A stretch of DNA of 15,482 bases, from NCBI GenBank assembly GCA_958447915.1, contig CAUDCB010000031.1:1-15482 (forward strand), read 5' to 3'. Made by a program: the position numbers and the translations under genes. Shown in pieces: positions 1-7,735 of the stretch. How positions within the stretch are numbered: the stretch's first letter is position 1; each line of letters opens with the position of its first letter. The notes below the pieces were generated by a model. That model saw only the letters and a program-made list of their open reading frames with translations, was not told where the DNA came from and ran no database searches. The stretch comes from an uncultured Collinsella sp. (GTDB lineage Bacteria > Actinomycetota > Coriobacteriia > Coriobacteriales > Coriobacteriaceae).

Positions 1-2
1 TC

Positions 3-167
3 GACACCGCCGAGTTCGCGATCCCCGGCCTTGACGACGAGTTCCGCGTCATCGTGTCTCCGTGGATCCTCTCCTCGCTGATCACCGATCGCCTTGCCGC
101 TTACTACGAGACGGTCACCAAGCACAACCTCAACTACCGTCGCTACTATCACCAGTTCGACTACTAA
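3..167 (+). CDS. C-terminal end of a SIS-domain sugar-phosphate isomerase/deglycase-like protein (partial)
   Basis: The window opens inside this gene; 54 residues and a TAA stop (165-167) are visible. The tail contains LITDRLAAYYETVTKHNLNY followed by RRYYHQFDY. This helix plus RRYY-type ending resembles the C-terminus of SIS-fold proteins of the FrlB/AgaS type, which deglycate or isomerise amino-sugar phosphates. No catalytic residues are in view, so the assignment rests on the tail and on the neighbour. The next gene, 73 bases downstream on the same strand, is a FrlC-like epimerase, and frlB and frlC are neighbours in fructoselysine operons of enteric bacteria. The two are probably co-transcribed. 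The substrate cannot be told from this fragment. Confidence 0.55.
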   Translation, partial: DTAEFAIPGLDDEFRVIVSPWILSSLITDRLAAYYETVTKHNLNYRRYYHQFDY

Positions 168-240
168 GAGCAAATAACGTTTGTGTAATTGGGCCTCGCT
201 CCTATATGGAACGGGGCCTCGCTTGGGTTGGAGAGTAATT

Positions 241-1077
241 ATGAGCTATCCCCAGCTTGCCGTCATGAATATCAGCCATCGTTATTTTGACCTTGAGGAG
301 TTCTTTTCTTCGGCGTCGGCTTCGGGCTACACGTGTTGCGAGCTTTGGACCGGGGCGATGCATCTGTATGTCGATTGCCATGGATACGATTCGCTCGAGC
401 AGGTGCGGGAGCTATCACAGCGGTATGGGGTTCGGATTGTGGGGCTTTGTCCCGAACAGAACAATCCCAAGCCGTGGAATATCGCGGCGCGCGGGAATGA
501 GGCGCGCGCTCGCACGCTCGCGTACTTTAAGAACGTTGTGGATATCGCGGCGGAACTTGGAGCCGAGCAGGTCATGGTCTCGAGCGGCTGGGCATTTTTG
601 AACGAGCCGATCGAGGACGCGTGGGGTCGCAGCGCCTCGATGCTGCGTGCGATTGCCGAGCATGCGGGAGAGCGCGGCGTGCGACTGGTGCTCGAGGCCC
701 TACAGCCGGTTGAGTCGATGATCGTGAACTCGGCGGCCGATACGAAGCGCATGATCGAGGCAGTTGATCATCCGGCACTTAAGGCGTGTCTGGATTTGGG
801 CGCTATGGCGGTGGCGGGGGATACCATCGACGATTATTTCGATCTGCTTGGCGATGATGTCGCCCACGTGCATTTTGTCGATGTTGCGGCAGATGGCACG
901 ACGCATCTTGCCTGGGGTGACGGCGACCGCAATATGCGCGCCGACCTGGATAGGCTGGTGGCGCGCGGCTATCGCGGAGTTGTTTCGGCCGAGACCTATG
1001 ACTGGCGCTATTTTGCCGACCCCGCAGCTGCCGATGCGCAGGTAATGGCAGAGTATCGTCGTGCGATTGACGTCTAG
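241..1077 (+). CDS. Sugar (phosphate) isomerase/epimerase, xylose-isomerase-like TIM barrel, FrlC-like
   Basis: A 278-residue soluble protein of the size usual for single-domain AP endonuclease-2/xylose-isomerase-like TIM barrels. The four metal ligands expected for the D-tagatose 3-epimerase/FrlC group are visible at the ends of strands: E152 (LVLEAL), D185 (CLDLGAM), H211 (HVHFVD) and E251 (SAETYDW). Such enzymes epimerise ketoses or ketosamines through a metal-bound enediolate. FrlC interconverts psicoselysine and fructoselysine. The N-terminal region (ISHRYFDLEEFF, GYTCCELWTG, VGLCPEQNNPKPWN) also looks FrlC-like. The ATG at 241 is chosen because GGAGAG lies just upstream (230-235); a TTG at 181 would add 20 unconvincing residues. 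Partnership with the upstream SIS-type gene suggests catabolism of a glycated amine or related sugar. The substrate is inference; the fold is well supported. Confidence 0.85.
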   Translation: MSYPQLAVMNISHRYFDLEEFFSSASASGYTCCELWTGAMHLYVDCHGYDSLEQVRELSQRYGVRIVGLCPEQNNPKPWNIAARGNEARARTLAYFKNVVDIAAELGAEQVMVSSGWAFLNEPIEDAWGRSASMLRAIAEHAGERGVRLVLEALQPVESMIVNSAADTKRMIEAVDHPALKACLDLGAMAVAGDTIDDYFDLLGDDVAHVHFVDVAADGTTHLAWGDGDRNMRADLDRLVARGYRGVVSAETYDWRYFADPAAADAQVMAEYRRAIDV

Positions 1078-1168
1078 GTGGGGTTGGGTTGCGACAATCC
1101 GCTCCTATGTTTCCAAATGAATACGGTGTGAGCCGAGGAGGACGATTCTCCCCGCAAACACTCTAGTA

Positions 1169-1177
1169 TGCTAAAGT
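1169..1177 (+). promoter_or_regulatory. Possible extended -10 element for the his operon
   Basis: TG-C-TAAAGT (TG at 1169-1170, hexamer at 1172-1177) reads as an extended -10 box with four of six consensus bases. No convincing -35 lies 16-18 bases upstream. Transcription would start near 1184, placing the hairpin at 1185-1208 at the very 5' end of the message. It is the best promoter candidate in the 170-base gap before hisZG. Confidence 0.3.
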
Positions 1178-1184
1178 ACCCAGA

Positions 1185-1208
1185 AGACCGGCGGAGCTAT
1201 GCCGGTCT
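1185..1208 (+). promoter_or_regulatory. Leader hairpin upstream of hisZG
   Basis: AGACCGGC (1185-1192) and GCCGGTCT (1201-1208) form a perfect 8-bp stem with an 8-base loop, followed by the pyrimidine-rich TTCGTTCT. It may be a weak terminator for the upstream epimerase gene, an attenuator, or a 5' cap that stabilises the his mRNA. There is no run of histidine codons nearby, so a classical his leader peptide is not supported. Confidence 0.45.
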
Positions 1209-1247
1209 TTCGTTCTATATGAAACACAGCATGAGGAGGCTCACCAG

Positions 1248-2963
1248 ATGACGGCCACACCGTGGGGATTCCGGGACATATTGCCCGAGGAGGCTCAGGC
1301 GCGCGAGGAGATCGCGCTGACGGTGAAGGGCTGCTTTAGGGAGCATCATTACCTGCCGGTCGAGACGCCGCTACTCGAGGACAAGGGTTCGCTCGAGGAA
1401 GGCGGCCGCATTGCGGATACGCCGTTTAAGCTCTTTGATGACGACGGTCGCCTGCTGGTGGTCCGTCCCGACAACACGCTGCCGATCGTTCGCCTGGTTT
1501 CGACTCGCATGCGCGCGGCCGACCTGCCCCTGCGCCTTCGCTACGAGGCGCCGGTGGTTCGCGAGTGCCAGCGCAATGCCGGCGGCTCGCGCCAGTTTAC
1601 ACAGCTGGGCTTTGAGCTTATCGGCGCGGGCGATACCGCGGGCGATGTCGAGATCGTCTCGCTCGTGGCCGAGGCCGTGCGCAAGCTGGCGCTGCCCGAT
1701 GCGCGCATTATCGCAGGTAGCGTGCGTCCGTTTAAGGAGCTGCTCGCGGCGTGCGAGGATTGCGAGCTGGCCGCCGAGGCCCTGCGCTGTGTGCACGCCA
1801 ACGACTTTGTGGGGCTCGATGCCCGCGTGACGGCAAGCGCCGAGTCCGATGCCGTCAAGGCCGCCATTAGCGAGCTGCCGCGCCTACACGGCGGAGCCGA
1901 GGTGCTTGACCGCGTGGACGCGCTGCTGGAGACCGCCGGTATCGTCGCGCCGCTGACGCGCGAGCTGCGTGCCCTGGTCGAGGGCCTGGCTCCCGAGGAC
2001 GCCCAGGTGCTGTCCTTCGACTTCTCCATAATGAACTCGTTTGATTACTATACGGGCCTGGTCTTTAAGGCCTATGCCGGCGGCCTGCCCGATCCGGTCG
2101 GTTCGGGCGGACGCTACGACTCCATCTTTACCGGTGCATTTGGCGACGGCATCGAGGTGCCGGCGGCGGGCTTCGCCTTTTCGCTCGAGCGCCTGGAGGC
2201 CGCGCACACCTCGGCCGAGGATGCCGCTTCCGATGGCGACCACGCCGCGGGCCGTGGTGCCGAGGGCCCGCTGCGCATCGCCGTGCCCAAGGGCTCGCTT
2301 AAGGCCGACACGCTCGACGTGCTCGAGGCCGCGGGCCTGGACGTCTCTGAGTTGCGTGACCCCGGCCGTCACCTGATTGTGCGCGGCCGCGATACGCGTG
2401 CCGGCGAGGGCGCGGTCGGCGATATCGAGTTTGTCATCGTGCGTCCCAGCGATGCGCCTGCCTTTGTGGGCTGCGGCGGCGCCGATTGCGGCATCTGCGG
2501 TTGGGACTCGCTCATCGAGGCGGACCTCAACCTGCTGCAGCTGGTCGATTTGGGCTACGGCCTGTGCACCTTTATCGAGGCGGAGCCCGCGTGGCGCGCC
2601 GGTCAGGCCGAGCGCAACTATGCCCGCCGCGGTTCGCTTCGCGTGGCAACCAAGTACCCGCGCATCGCGAGTGCCTGGTATGCCGAGCGCGGCGTGAATG
2701 TCGACATCGTTTCGCTGCACGGTAACATCGAGCTGGGCCCCATCGTCGGCATGACCGATCGCATCGTGGATATTACCGCCACGGGCGCCACGCTGCGCGA
2801 TAACGACCTCGTTATTACTGGTCGCATTATGGACTGCACGGCCCGCTTCTTTGTCAATCCGGGTGCCGCACGTCTGGATCCGCGCGTACGCAATCTGGCA
2901 GATCGCTTGGCGGCAGCCGTGAAGGACAAGCATTTTGAGCCCGTTGCGGGCTCGGCACAATAG
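1248..2963 (+). CDS. hisZ-hisG: HisZ-HisG fusion: ATP phosphoribosyltransferase, regulatory plus catalytic subunit in one chain
   Basis: This 571-residue protein carries out the first step of histidine synthesis, ATP + PRPP to phosphoribosyl-ATP, in the cytoplasm. Residues 1-318 are a HisRS-like HisZ domain: WGFRDILPEE at the start, a motif-2-like stretch at 95-125 (RYEAPVVRECQRNAGG), SFDYYTG at 264-270 and a motif-3-like AAGFAFSLERLE. The anticodon-binding domain is absent, as in HisZ. A polar, Ala/Gly/Asp-rich linker covers about 319-341. Residues 342-562 are a short-form HisG, from LRIAVPKGSL to the signature ELGPIVGMTDRIVDITATG (495-513). There is no HisG-long regulatory tail. HisZ and HisG-short are normally separate subunits of a hetero-octamer; here they are fused, with no stop or shift between them. 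The start has AGGAGG at 1234-1239, eight bases upstream. Confidence 0.93.
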   Translation: MTATPWGFRDILPEEAQAREEIALTVKGCFREHHYLPVETPLLEDKGSLEEGGRIADTPFKLFDDDGRLLVVRPDNTLPIVRLVSTRMRAADLPLRLRYEAPVVRECQRNAGGSRQFTQLGFELIGAGDTAGDVEIVSLVAEAVRKLALPDARIIAGSVRPFKELLAACEDCELAAEALRCVHANDFVGLDARVTASAESDAVKAAISELPRLHGGAEVLDRVDALLETAGIVAPLTRELRALVEGLAPEDAQVLSFDFSIMNSFDYYTGLVFKAYAGGLPDPVGSGGRYDSIFTGAFGDGIEVPAAGFAFSLERLEAAHTSAEDAASDGDHAAGRGAEGPLRIAVPKGSLKADTLDVLEAAGLDVSELRDPGRHLIVRGRDTRAGEGAVGDIEFVIVRPSDAPAFVGCGGADCGICGWDSLIEADLNLLQLVDLGYGLCTFIEAEPAWRAGQAERNYARRGSLRVATKYPRIASAWYAERGVNVDIVSLHGNIELGPIVGMTDRIVDITATGATLRDNDLVITGRIMDCTARFFVNPGAARLDPRVRNLADRLAAAVKDKHFEPVAGSAQ

Positions 2964-2990
2964 CGCGAGCACGCACGGGCGCCCCAACGT

Positions 2991-3035
2991 CCGGGCGGCG
3001 GGCCGACTGACGCCGCCGCCCGGTCTCTCGTTTTT
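2991..3035 (+). terminator. Terminator-like hairpin between hisZG and hisD
   Basis: CCGGGCGGCGG (2991-3001) pairs perfectly with CCGCCGCCCGG (3013-3023) around an 11-base loop, followed by TCTCTCG and TTTTT (3031-3035). An all-GC 11-bp stem plus a T-tract is the form of an intrinsic terminator, yet it sits inside the operon, 35 bases before the hisD start. It probably lets only part of transcription through, or is a conditional attenuator. A short AT hairpin (GTTTTT at 3030-3035 with AAAAAC at 3041-3046) overlaps the T-tract and could compete with it. Confidence 0.65.
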
Positions 3036-3069
3036 CGAACAAAAACCTCGACCGATAGGGGATACCGAT

Positions 3070-4506
3070 ATGAAGACTATCAAGCTTGCTCCCGGTGAGC
3101 GCCTCGTTACCAACCAGCTCAACCGCAAGGGCGTGCTGCCGCAAAACATCGTCGACGCCGCTCGCGATATCGTGGCCAACGTGCGTGCCAACGGCGATGC
3201 CGCGGTGCGCGATTACTGCCAGCGTTTTGACGGTGTTGAGCTGCAGAGCTTCCGTCTCCCGCAGGAGCAGATCGATGCCGCGCTCGAAGATCTCGATCCG
3301 GCCTTTGTCGCCGCGCTCGAAAAGGCTGCGCGCCAGATTCGCGAGTTCCACCAGCGCGAGGTCGAGCAGAGCTGGTTTACCACGCGCCCGGATGGCACGA
3401 TGCTCGGCGTTAAGGTGACCCCGCTCGCTGCGGCCGGCATCTACGTGCCGGGCGGTCGCGCGCAGTACCCTTCCACCGTGCTCATGAACGCCATTCCCGC
3501 CAAAGTGGCCGGCGTCAAGCGCGTGGTCATGGTGACCCCGCCGCAAAAGGACGGCCTGATCAGCCCCTACACGCTTGCCGCGGCCAAGCTCGGCGGCGTG
3601 GACGAGATCTATATGGTGGGCGGCGCTCAGGCCGTGGCCGCGCTGGCGTACGGTACCGAGACCATTCCGCGTGTCGACAAGATTACCGGCCCGGGCAACG
3701 CCTTTGTTGCCGCTGCCAAGCAGATTGTCTCGGGTGACGTGGGCATCGACATGGTCGCCGGTCCCTCCGAGGTCTGCGTGTTGGCCGATGCCACGGCCAA
3801 ACCCATGGTGGTCGCGGCTGACTTGATGGCGCAGGCCGAGCACGATCCGCTGGCTGCCTGCTACCTGGTGACCTGCGACGAGCAGTTTGCGCGCGAGGTC
3901 GAGGCGGGTATCGACATCCTGGTGGCGCAGTCCCCACGCGCCGAGATCACGCGCGCCTCGCTCGACAACGAGGGTACCATCGTGGTGGCCGCCGACATGG
4001 CTGCCGCCGTCGAGGCCGTGAACACCGTGGTGCCCGAGCACCTTGAGCTGCACTGCAAGGATGCGATGGGCCTGCTCGGCGGCATTCGCAACGCCGGTGC
4101 CATCTTTGTGGGCGCTTGGAGCTCCGAGCCGCTCGGCGATTACGTTGCCGGCCCCAACCACACGCTGCCGACCGGCGGCACGGCCATGTTCTCCAACCCG
4201 CTTTCGGTCGAAGAATTCGTCAAGCGTTCGAGCGTCATTTGCTATACGCCCGAGGGCCTGCTCTCCGACGCTCCCGCCACGCAGCGTCTGGCCGAGGCCG
4301 AGGGCCTGTGGGCGCACGCGCTTTCGGCCGCACTGCGTCGCCGCGTGTTGGAGCAGGGCGAGGATGCCGTGAGCGCCGAGTCGCTCGCCGCGGCCGACCT
4401 GACCAAGGTTGCCTGGCCGGGCGACGCCGTGGCGACGGTTGCCGAGGGTGTGGACCTGGTGGCTGCGGGCGCGGATGGCGCTGGCCCGACCGGCAAGGAG
4501 GCCTAA
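3070..4506 (+). CDS. hisD: Histidinol dehydrogenase
   Basis: A 478-residue zinc enzyme that oxidises L-histidinol to L-histidine in two NAD-dependent steps, the end of the pathway. Visible residues match the family: Zn ligands Q255 and H258 (AQAEHDP), D357 (LGDYVAGPNH) and H416 (EGLWAH), and the catalytic pair E323-H324 (VPEHLEL). The signature region IDMVAGPSEVCVLAD is at 226-240 and the nucleotide-loop region GGRAQYPSTVLMNAIPA at 128-144. Start: ATG 3070 with AGGGGAT about eight bases upstream; an earlier in-frame TTG would run back through the terminator hairpin and is rejected. The protein runs some 45 residues past the last conserved helix, ending in an Ala/Gly-rich tail (AAGADGAGPTGKEA). 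The hisC ribosome binding site lies in the codons for that tail. It follows hisZG by 106 bases. Confidence 0.97.
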   Translation: MKTIKLAPGERLVTNQLNRKGVLPQNIVDAARDIVANVRANGDAAVRDYCQRFDGVELQSFRLPQEQIDAALEDLDPAFVAALEKAARQIREFHQREVEQSWFTTRPDGTMLGVKVTPLAAAGIYVPGGRAQYPSTVLMNAIPAKVAGVKRVVMVTPPQKDGLISPYTLAAAKLGGVDEIYMVGGAQAVAALAYGTETIPRVDKITGPGNAFVAAAKQIVSGDVGIDMVAGPSEVCVLADATAKPMVVAADLMAQAEHDPLAACYLVTCDEQFAREVEAGIDILVAQSPRAEITRASLDNEGTIVVAADMAAAVEAVNTVVPEHLELHCKDAMGLLGGIRNAGAIFVGAWSSEPLGDYVAGPNHTLPTGGTAMFSNPLSVEEFVKRSSVICYTPEGLLSDAPATQRLAEAEGLWAHALSAALRRRVLEQGEDAVSAESLAAADLTKVAWPGDAVATVAEGVDLVAAGADGAGPTGKEA

Positions 4507-4507
4507 T

Positions 4508-5623
4508 ATGGCCGAGCTGACGTCTCGTATGAAGGAGCTCGTCCAGCCTTACCTGGCCGGTATTGAGCCCTACGACCCTAACTTTACGCCCACGCGCATC
4601 AACCTTTCGGCCAACGAGAACACCTATCCCGTGCCGGCTGGCGTGCGCGAGGCGGTCGACGCCGCCCTGGTTGCCACGCCGCTCAACCGCTATCCCGATC
4701 CCATGTCCAACGACCTGCGCGACGAGCTTGCTTCCTGGCATGGCGTGACGCGCGAGAGCATCTGCGTGGGAAACGGCGGCGACGAGCTGCTCTATAACTA
4801 TCTGCTGGCGTTTGGTGGCGCGGGGAGGACCCTGCTCAACTGCCCGCCGTGCTTTAGCGAGTATGCGTTCTTTGCGTCTCTGTGCCAGACCGAGGTGCGC
4901 GACGTGTGGCGCGACCCGGCGACCTTTGAGCTCGACCAGGCAGCAGTGCTTGCGGCGGCACCCGAGTGCAACCTGGCCATCGTGACCTCGCCCAATAACC
5001 CCACGGGCGACGTGGCACCGCTCGACTTTGTCGCGGCGCTGTGCGATGCGTGCCCCGGCATGGTCATGGTCGACGAGGCCTACGTTGAGTTTGCCGACGA
5101 TTCGTTTGGCGCGGCCACCACGGCGCAAGGCCTTATCGCCGAGCATCCCAACCTGGTGATTCTACATACGCTGTCCAAGGCGTTTGGCGCCGCCGGCACG
5201 CGTCTGGGTTACGTGATCGCGGCACCCGAGGTCGTCGACGTGTTCGCGGCGATTCGCCAGATCTATTCGGTCAACGTGCTGAGCCAGGCCGCCGCGCTTG
5301 CCTGCGTGCGTGCCCGTGATGCCTACACGCCCGTGGTGGCGCAGGTCGCATCCGAGCGCGAGCGCGAGCTGTGCGCCCTGCGCGCAATGGCTGCCGAGGG
5401 CATGCCCGTGGAGGCATGGTCGAGCGCGGCGAACTTTGTGCTCGTGCGCACGCCGCGCGCCACGCGCGTGCGCGAGCGCCTGCGCGACGAGTATTCGATT
5501 TTGGTGCGCGACTTTAGCTATGCGCCGGGCCTTGCGGACTGCCTGCGCATTACCGTGGGTACGCCGCGGGAAAACGACGAGGTACTGGTTGCGTTTGCCG
5601 CGCTGGTGAAGGAGGAGATGTAG
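4508..5623 (+). CDS. hisC: Histidinol-phosphate aminotransferase
   Basis: This 371-residue fold-type I PLP enzyme transfers an amino group from glutamate to imidazole-acetol phosphate, giving histidinol phosphate. Seen in sequence: INLSANENTYPVP at 31-43, SPNNPTG at 161-167, the PLP-ring aspartate D189 in MVDEAYVEF, Schiff-base lysine K224 in HTLSKAFGAAG, R232 in TRLGY, and the substrate-carboxylate arginine R347 in CLRITVGTP. The ATG at 4508 is one base after the hisD stop, with AAGGAGG at 4496-4502 inside the end of hisD, so the two genes are translationally linked. Length is normal for HisC. Location between hisD and hisB separates it from other class I/II aminotransferases. Confidence 0.96.
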   Translation: MAELTSRMKELVQPYLAGIEPYDPNFTPTRINLSANENTYPVPAGVREAVDAALVATPLNRYPDPMSNDLRDELASWHGVTRESICVGNGGDELLYNYLLAFGGAGRTLLNCPPCFSEYAFFASLCQTEVRDVWRDPATFELDQAAVLAAAPECNLAIVTSPNNPTGDVAPLDFVAALCDACPGMVMVDEAYVEFADDSFGAATTAQGLIAEHPNLVILHTLSKAFGAAGTRLGYVIAAPEVVDVFAAIRQIYSVNVLSQAAALACVRARDAYTPVVAQVASERERELCALRAMAAEGMPVEAWSSAANFVLVRTPRATRVRERLRDEYSILVRDFSYAPGLADCLRITVGTPRENDEVLVAFAALVKEEM

Positions 5624-6211
5624 ATGGGCCGTTATGCCGAGGTGACCCGCAAGACGGGGGAGACCGACATTGTCGTAAAGCTCGACCTGGACGGATCTGG
5701 CGTGTGCGATATCTCGACCGGCGTGCCGTTTTTCGACCACATGCTCAACGCCTTTGGCCGCCATGGTCTGTTCGATCTGACGGTGCACGCGGTGGGCGAC
5801 GTTGAGGTCGACGCGCACCACACCGTCGAGGACACGGGCATTGTGCTGGGCGAGGCGTTTTGCCACGCGCTGGGCGACAAGGCGGGTATTGCGCGCTTTG
5901 CCGACGCGGCGATTGCCATGGACGAGACGCTTGTGATGGCTGCTGTTGATATTTCGGGCCGCGGGCAGGCCTACTGCGAGCTGCCCGTGCCGACCGAGCG
6001 CGTGGGCAGCTTCGATACCGAGCTGGCGGTCGAGTTCTTCTACGCCTTCGCGCGCGATGCCAAGCTTACGCTGCACGTTCGCGAGCTGGCGGGCGGTAAC
6101 TCGCATCACATTATCGAGGCCGCCTTTAAGGCCGTGGGCCGCACGATGCGCCACGCCTGCGAGCTCGATCCCCGCGTGCAGGGCATCCCCAGCACCAAGG
6201 GCTTGCTGTAA
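5624..6211 (+). CDS. hisB: Imidazoleglycerol-phosphate dehydratase
   Basis: A 195-residue monofunctional dehydratase, without the N-terminal histidinol-phosphatase domain found in enterobacterial HisB. It converts imidazole-glycerol phosphate to imidazole-acetol phosphate at a manganese site. Both HisB signatures are present: VDAHHTVEDTG (62-72, metal-binding H65/H66) and GGNSHHIIEAAFKA (157-170, H161/H162). FFDHMLNAFGRHG at 36-48 and the ending DPRVQGIPSTKG are also typical. The ATG follows the hisC TAG directly, with AAGGAGGAG at 5608-5616. Because the phosphatase domain is absent, histidinol phosphate must be hydrolysed by another protein, most simply the PHP enzyme encoded at 9445-10356. 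Confidence 0.97.
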   Translation: MGRYAEVTRKTGETDIVVKLDLDGSGVCDISTGVPFFDHMLNAFGRHGLFDLTVHAVGDVEVDAHHTVEDTGIVLGEAFCHALGDKAGIARFADAAIAMDETLVMAAVDISGRGQAYCELPVPTERVGSFDTELAVEFFYAFARDAKLTLHVRELAGGNSHHIIEAAFKAVGRTMRHACELDPRVQGIPSTKGLL

Positions 6212-6224
6212 CCGTCACAAGGGT

Positions 6225-6265
6225 AAAACCACCACGAAGATGCCTGTCCCCTTTGTGGTGGTTTT
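6225..6265 (+). repeat. Stem-loop between hisB and hisH; terminator-like or dispersed palindrome
   Basis: AAAACCACCAC (6225-6235) pairs with GTGGTGGTTTT (6255-6265). The stem extends inwards through a G-U pair and GAAG/CTTT-type pairing to about 15 bp (6225-6239 with 6251-6265), leaving the loop ATGCCTGTCCC. The A-rich left edge and TTTT right edge resemble a bidirectional terminator. The loop text GCCTGTCCCC also resembles palindromic repeats found scattered in many genomes. A second hairpin with GTCCCC in its loop is at 9414-9444. It ends 26 bases before the hisH start. Confidence 0.6.
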
Positions 6266-6290
6266 GGATGATGAGAAGTGGAGGGGTCGC

Positions 6291-6988
6291 GTGGGCGAAC
6301 CGAAGATCGTGGTGGTCGACTACCACAAGGGTAACTTGTCGAGCGTCGTGCGCGGGCTTGCGCGCGCCGGTGCCGCCGCCTGCACGTCGGACGATCCGGA
6401 GCAGATCCGCAACGCGGACGGCCTGGTCATCCCGGGCGTGGGCGCGTTCTATGACGCGATCGCCTTTATGCGTCAGAGCGGCGAGGCGGACGCAGTACTC
6501 GATGCCGTTGCCGCCGGAACTCCGCTGCTCGGCATCTGCCTGGGCCTTCAGCTGTTTTTTGAGCGCGGCAACGAGGGCGTGCCTGCGGACGAGGGCGTGG
6601 TCGCCGACGGTAACGCCCCCGAGCAGGCTGACGGCCCCTGGGTCGATGGCCTGGGCATCATGCGCGGCTCGTGCACGCGCCTGGAGTCGAGCCGCCTGAA
6701 GGTGCCGCACGTGGGCTGGGACCAGGTGCACATGACGCCCACCGGTGCGGCCGACCCGCTGCTCGCCGGTTTTGCCGAGGGCGCCAACATGTACTTCACC
6801 CACAGCTACGCGGTGGCCGACGACGCCGATGCCGCCGATGTGCTGGCGCGCACGCACTATACGCGGAGCTTCCCGTGCATCGTGCGCCATGGCAACGTGT
6901 GGGGCTGCCAGTTCCATCCCGAGAAATCCTCCGCGCTGGGTCAGCGCATCCTTAAGAACTTCGTCAACATCGTCGAGGAGGTTGGCCG

Positions 6989-6992
<4 letters not shown>
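6291..6992 (+). CDS. hisH: Imidazole glycerol phosphate synthase, glutamine amidotransferase subunit
   Basis: A 233-residue class I glutaminase that supplies ammonia to HisF. The catalytic triad is visible: C83 in GICLGLQ, and H209 with E211 in CQFHPEKSS. Other HisH marks are VVVDYHKGNLSSV at 7-19, IPGVGAF at 47-53 and VPHVGWDQV at 138-146. GTG 6291 is the preferred start: GAGGGG sits at 6281-6286, and an in-frame ATG at 6240 would put the loop of the preceding hairpin inside the protein and add 17 residues not typical of HisH. Compared with usual HisH there is an acidic, low-conservation insert of roughly 20 residues after the nucleophile helix (about 95-117), before GLGIMRG. The stop overlaps the hisA start (ATGA). 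Confidence 0.95.
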
Positions 6993-7732
<740 letters not shown>

Positions 7733-7735
7733 CCC

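Noticed and set aside
191..223. Direct repeat GGGCCTCGCT (191-200 and 214-223) before the epimerase gene
   Set aside because: A ten-base pair of copies in a GC-rich leader is weak evidence and has no clear relation to a promoter or ribosome binding site.
181..240. TTG start that would lengthen the epimerase by 20 residues
   Set aside because: The extra residues are not typical of the family, and the ATG at 241 has a GGAGAG site at the right distance.
1219..1251. Ten-codon frame before hisZG as a his leader peptide
   Set aside because: It contains one histidine codon only and overlaps the hisZG start and ribosome binding site; there is no histidine run as in classical attenuators.
2854..4317. 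A 487-codon open frame on the reverse strand, mostly antisense to hisD
   Set aside because: Long antisense frames are expected opposite GC-rich genes. It has no ribosome binding site, no recognisable domain and a His/Arg/Gly-rich composition. The same applies to the reverse frames at 1884-3191, 4235-5146, 5162-6154 and 6126-7007.
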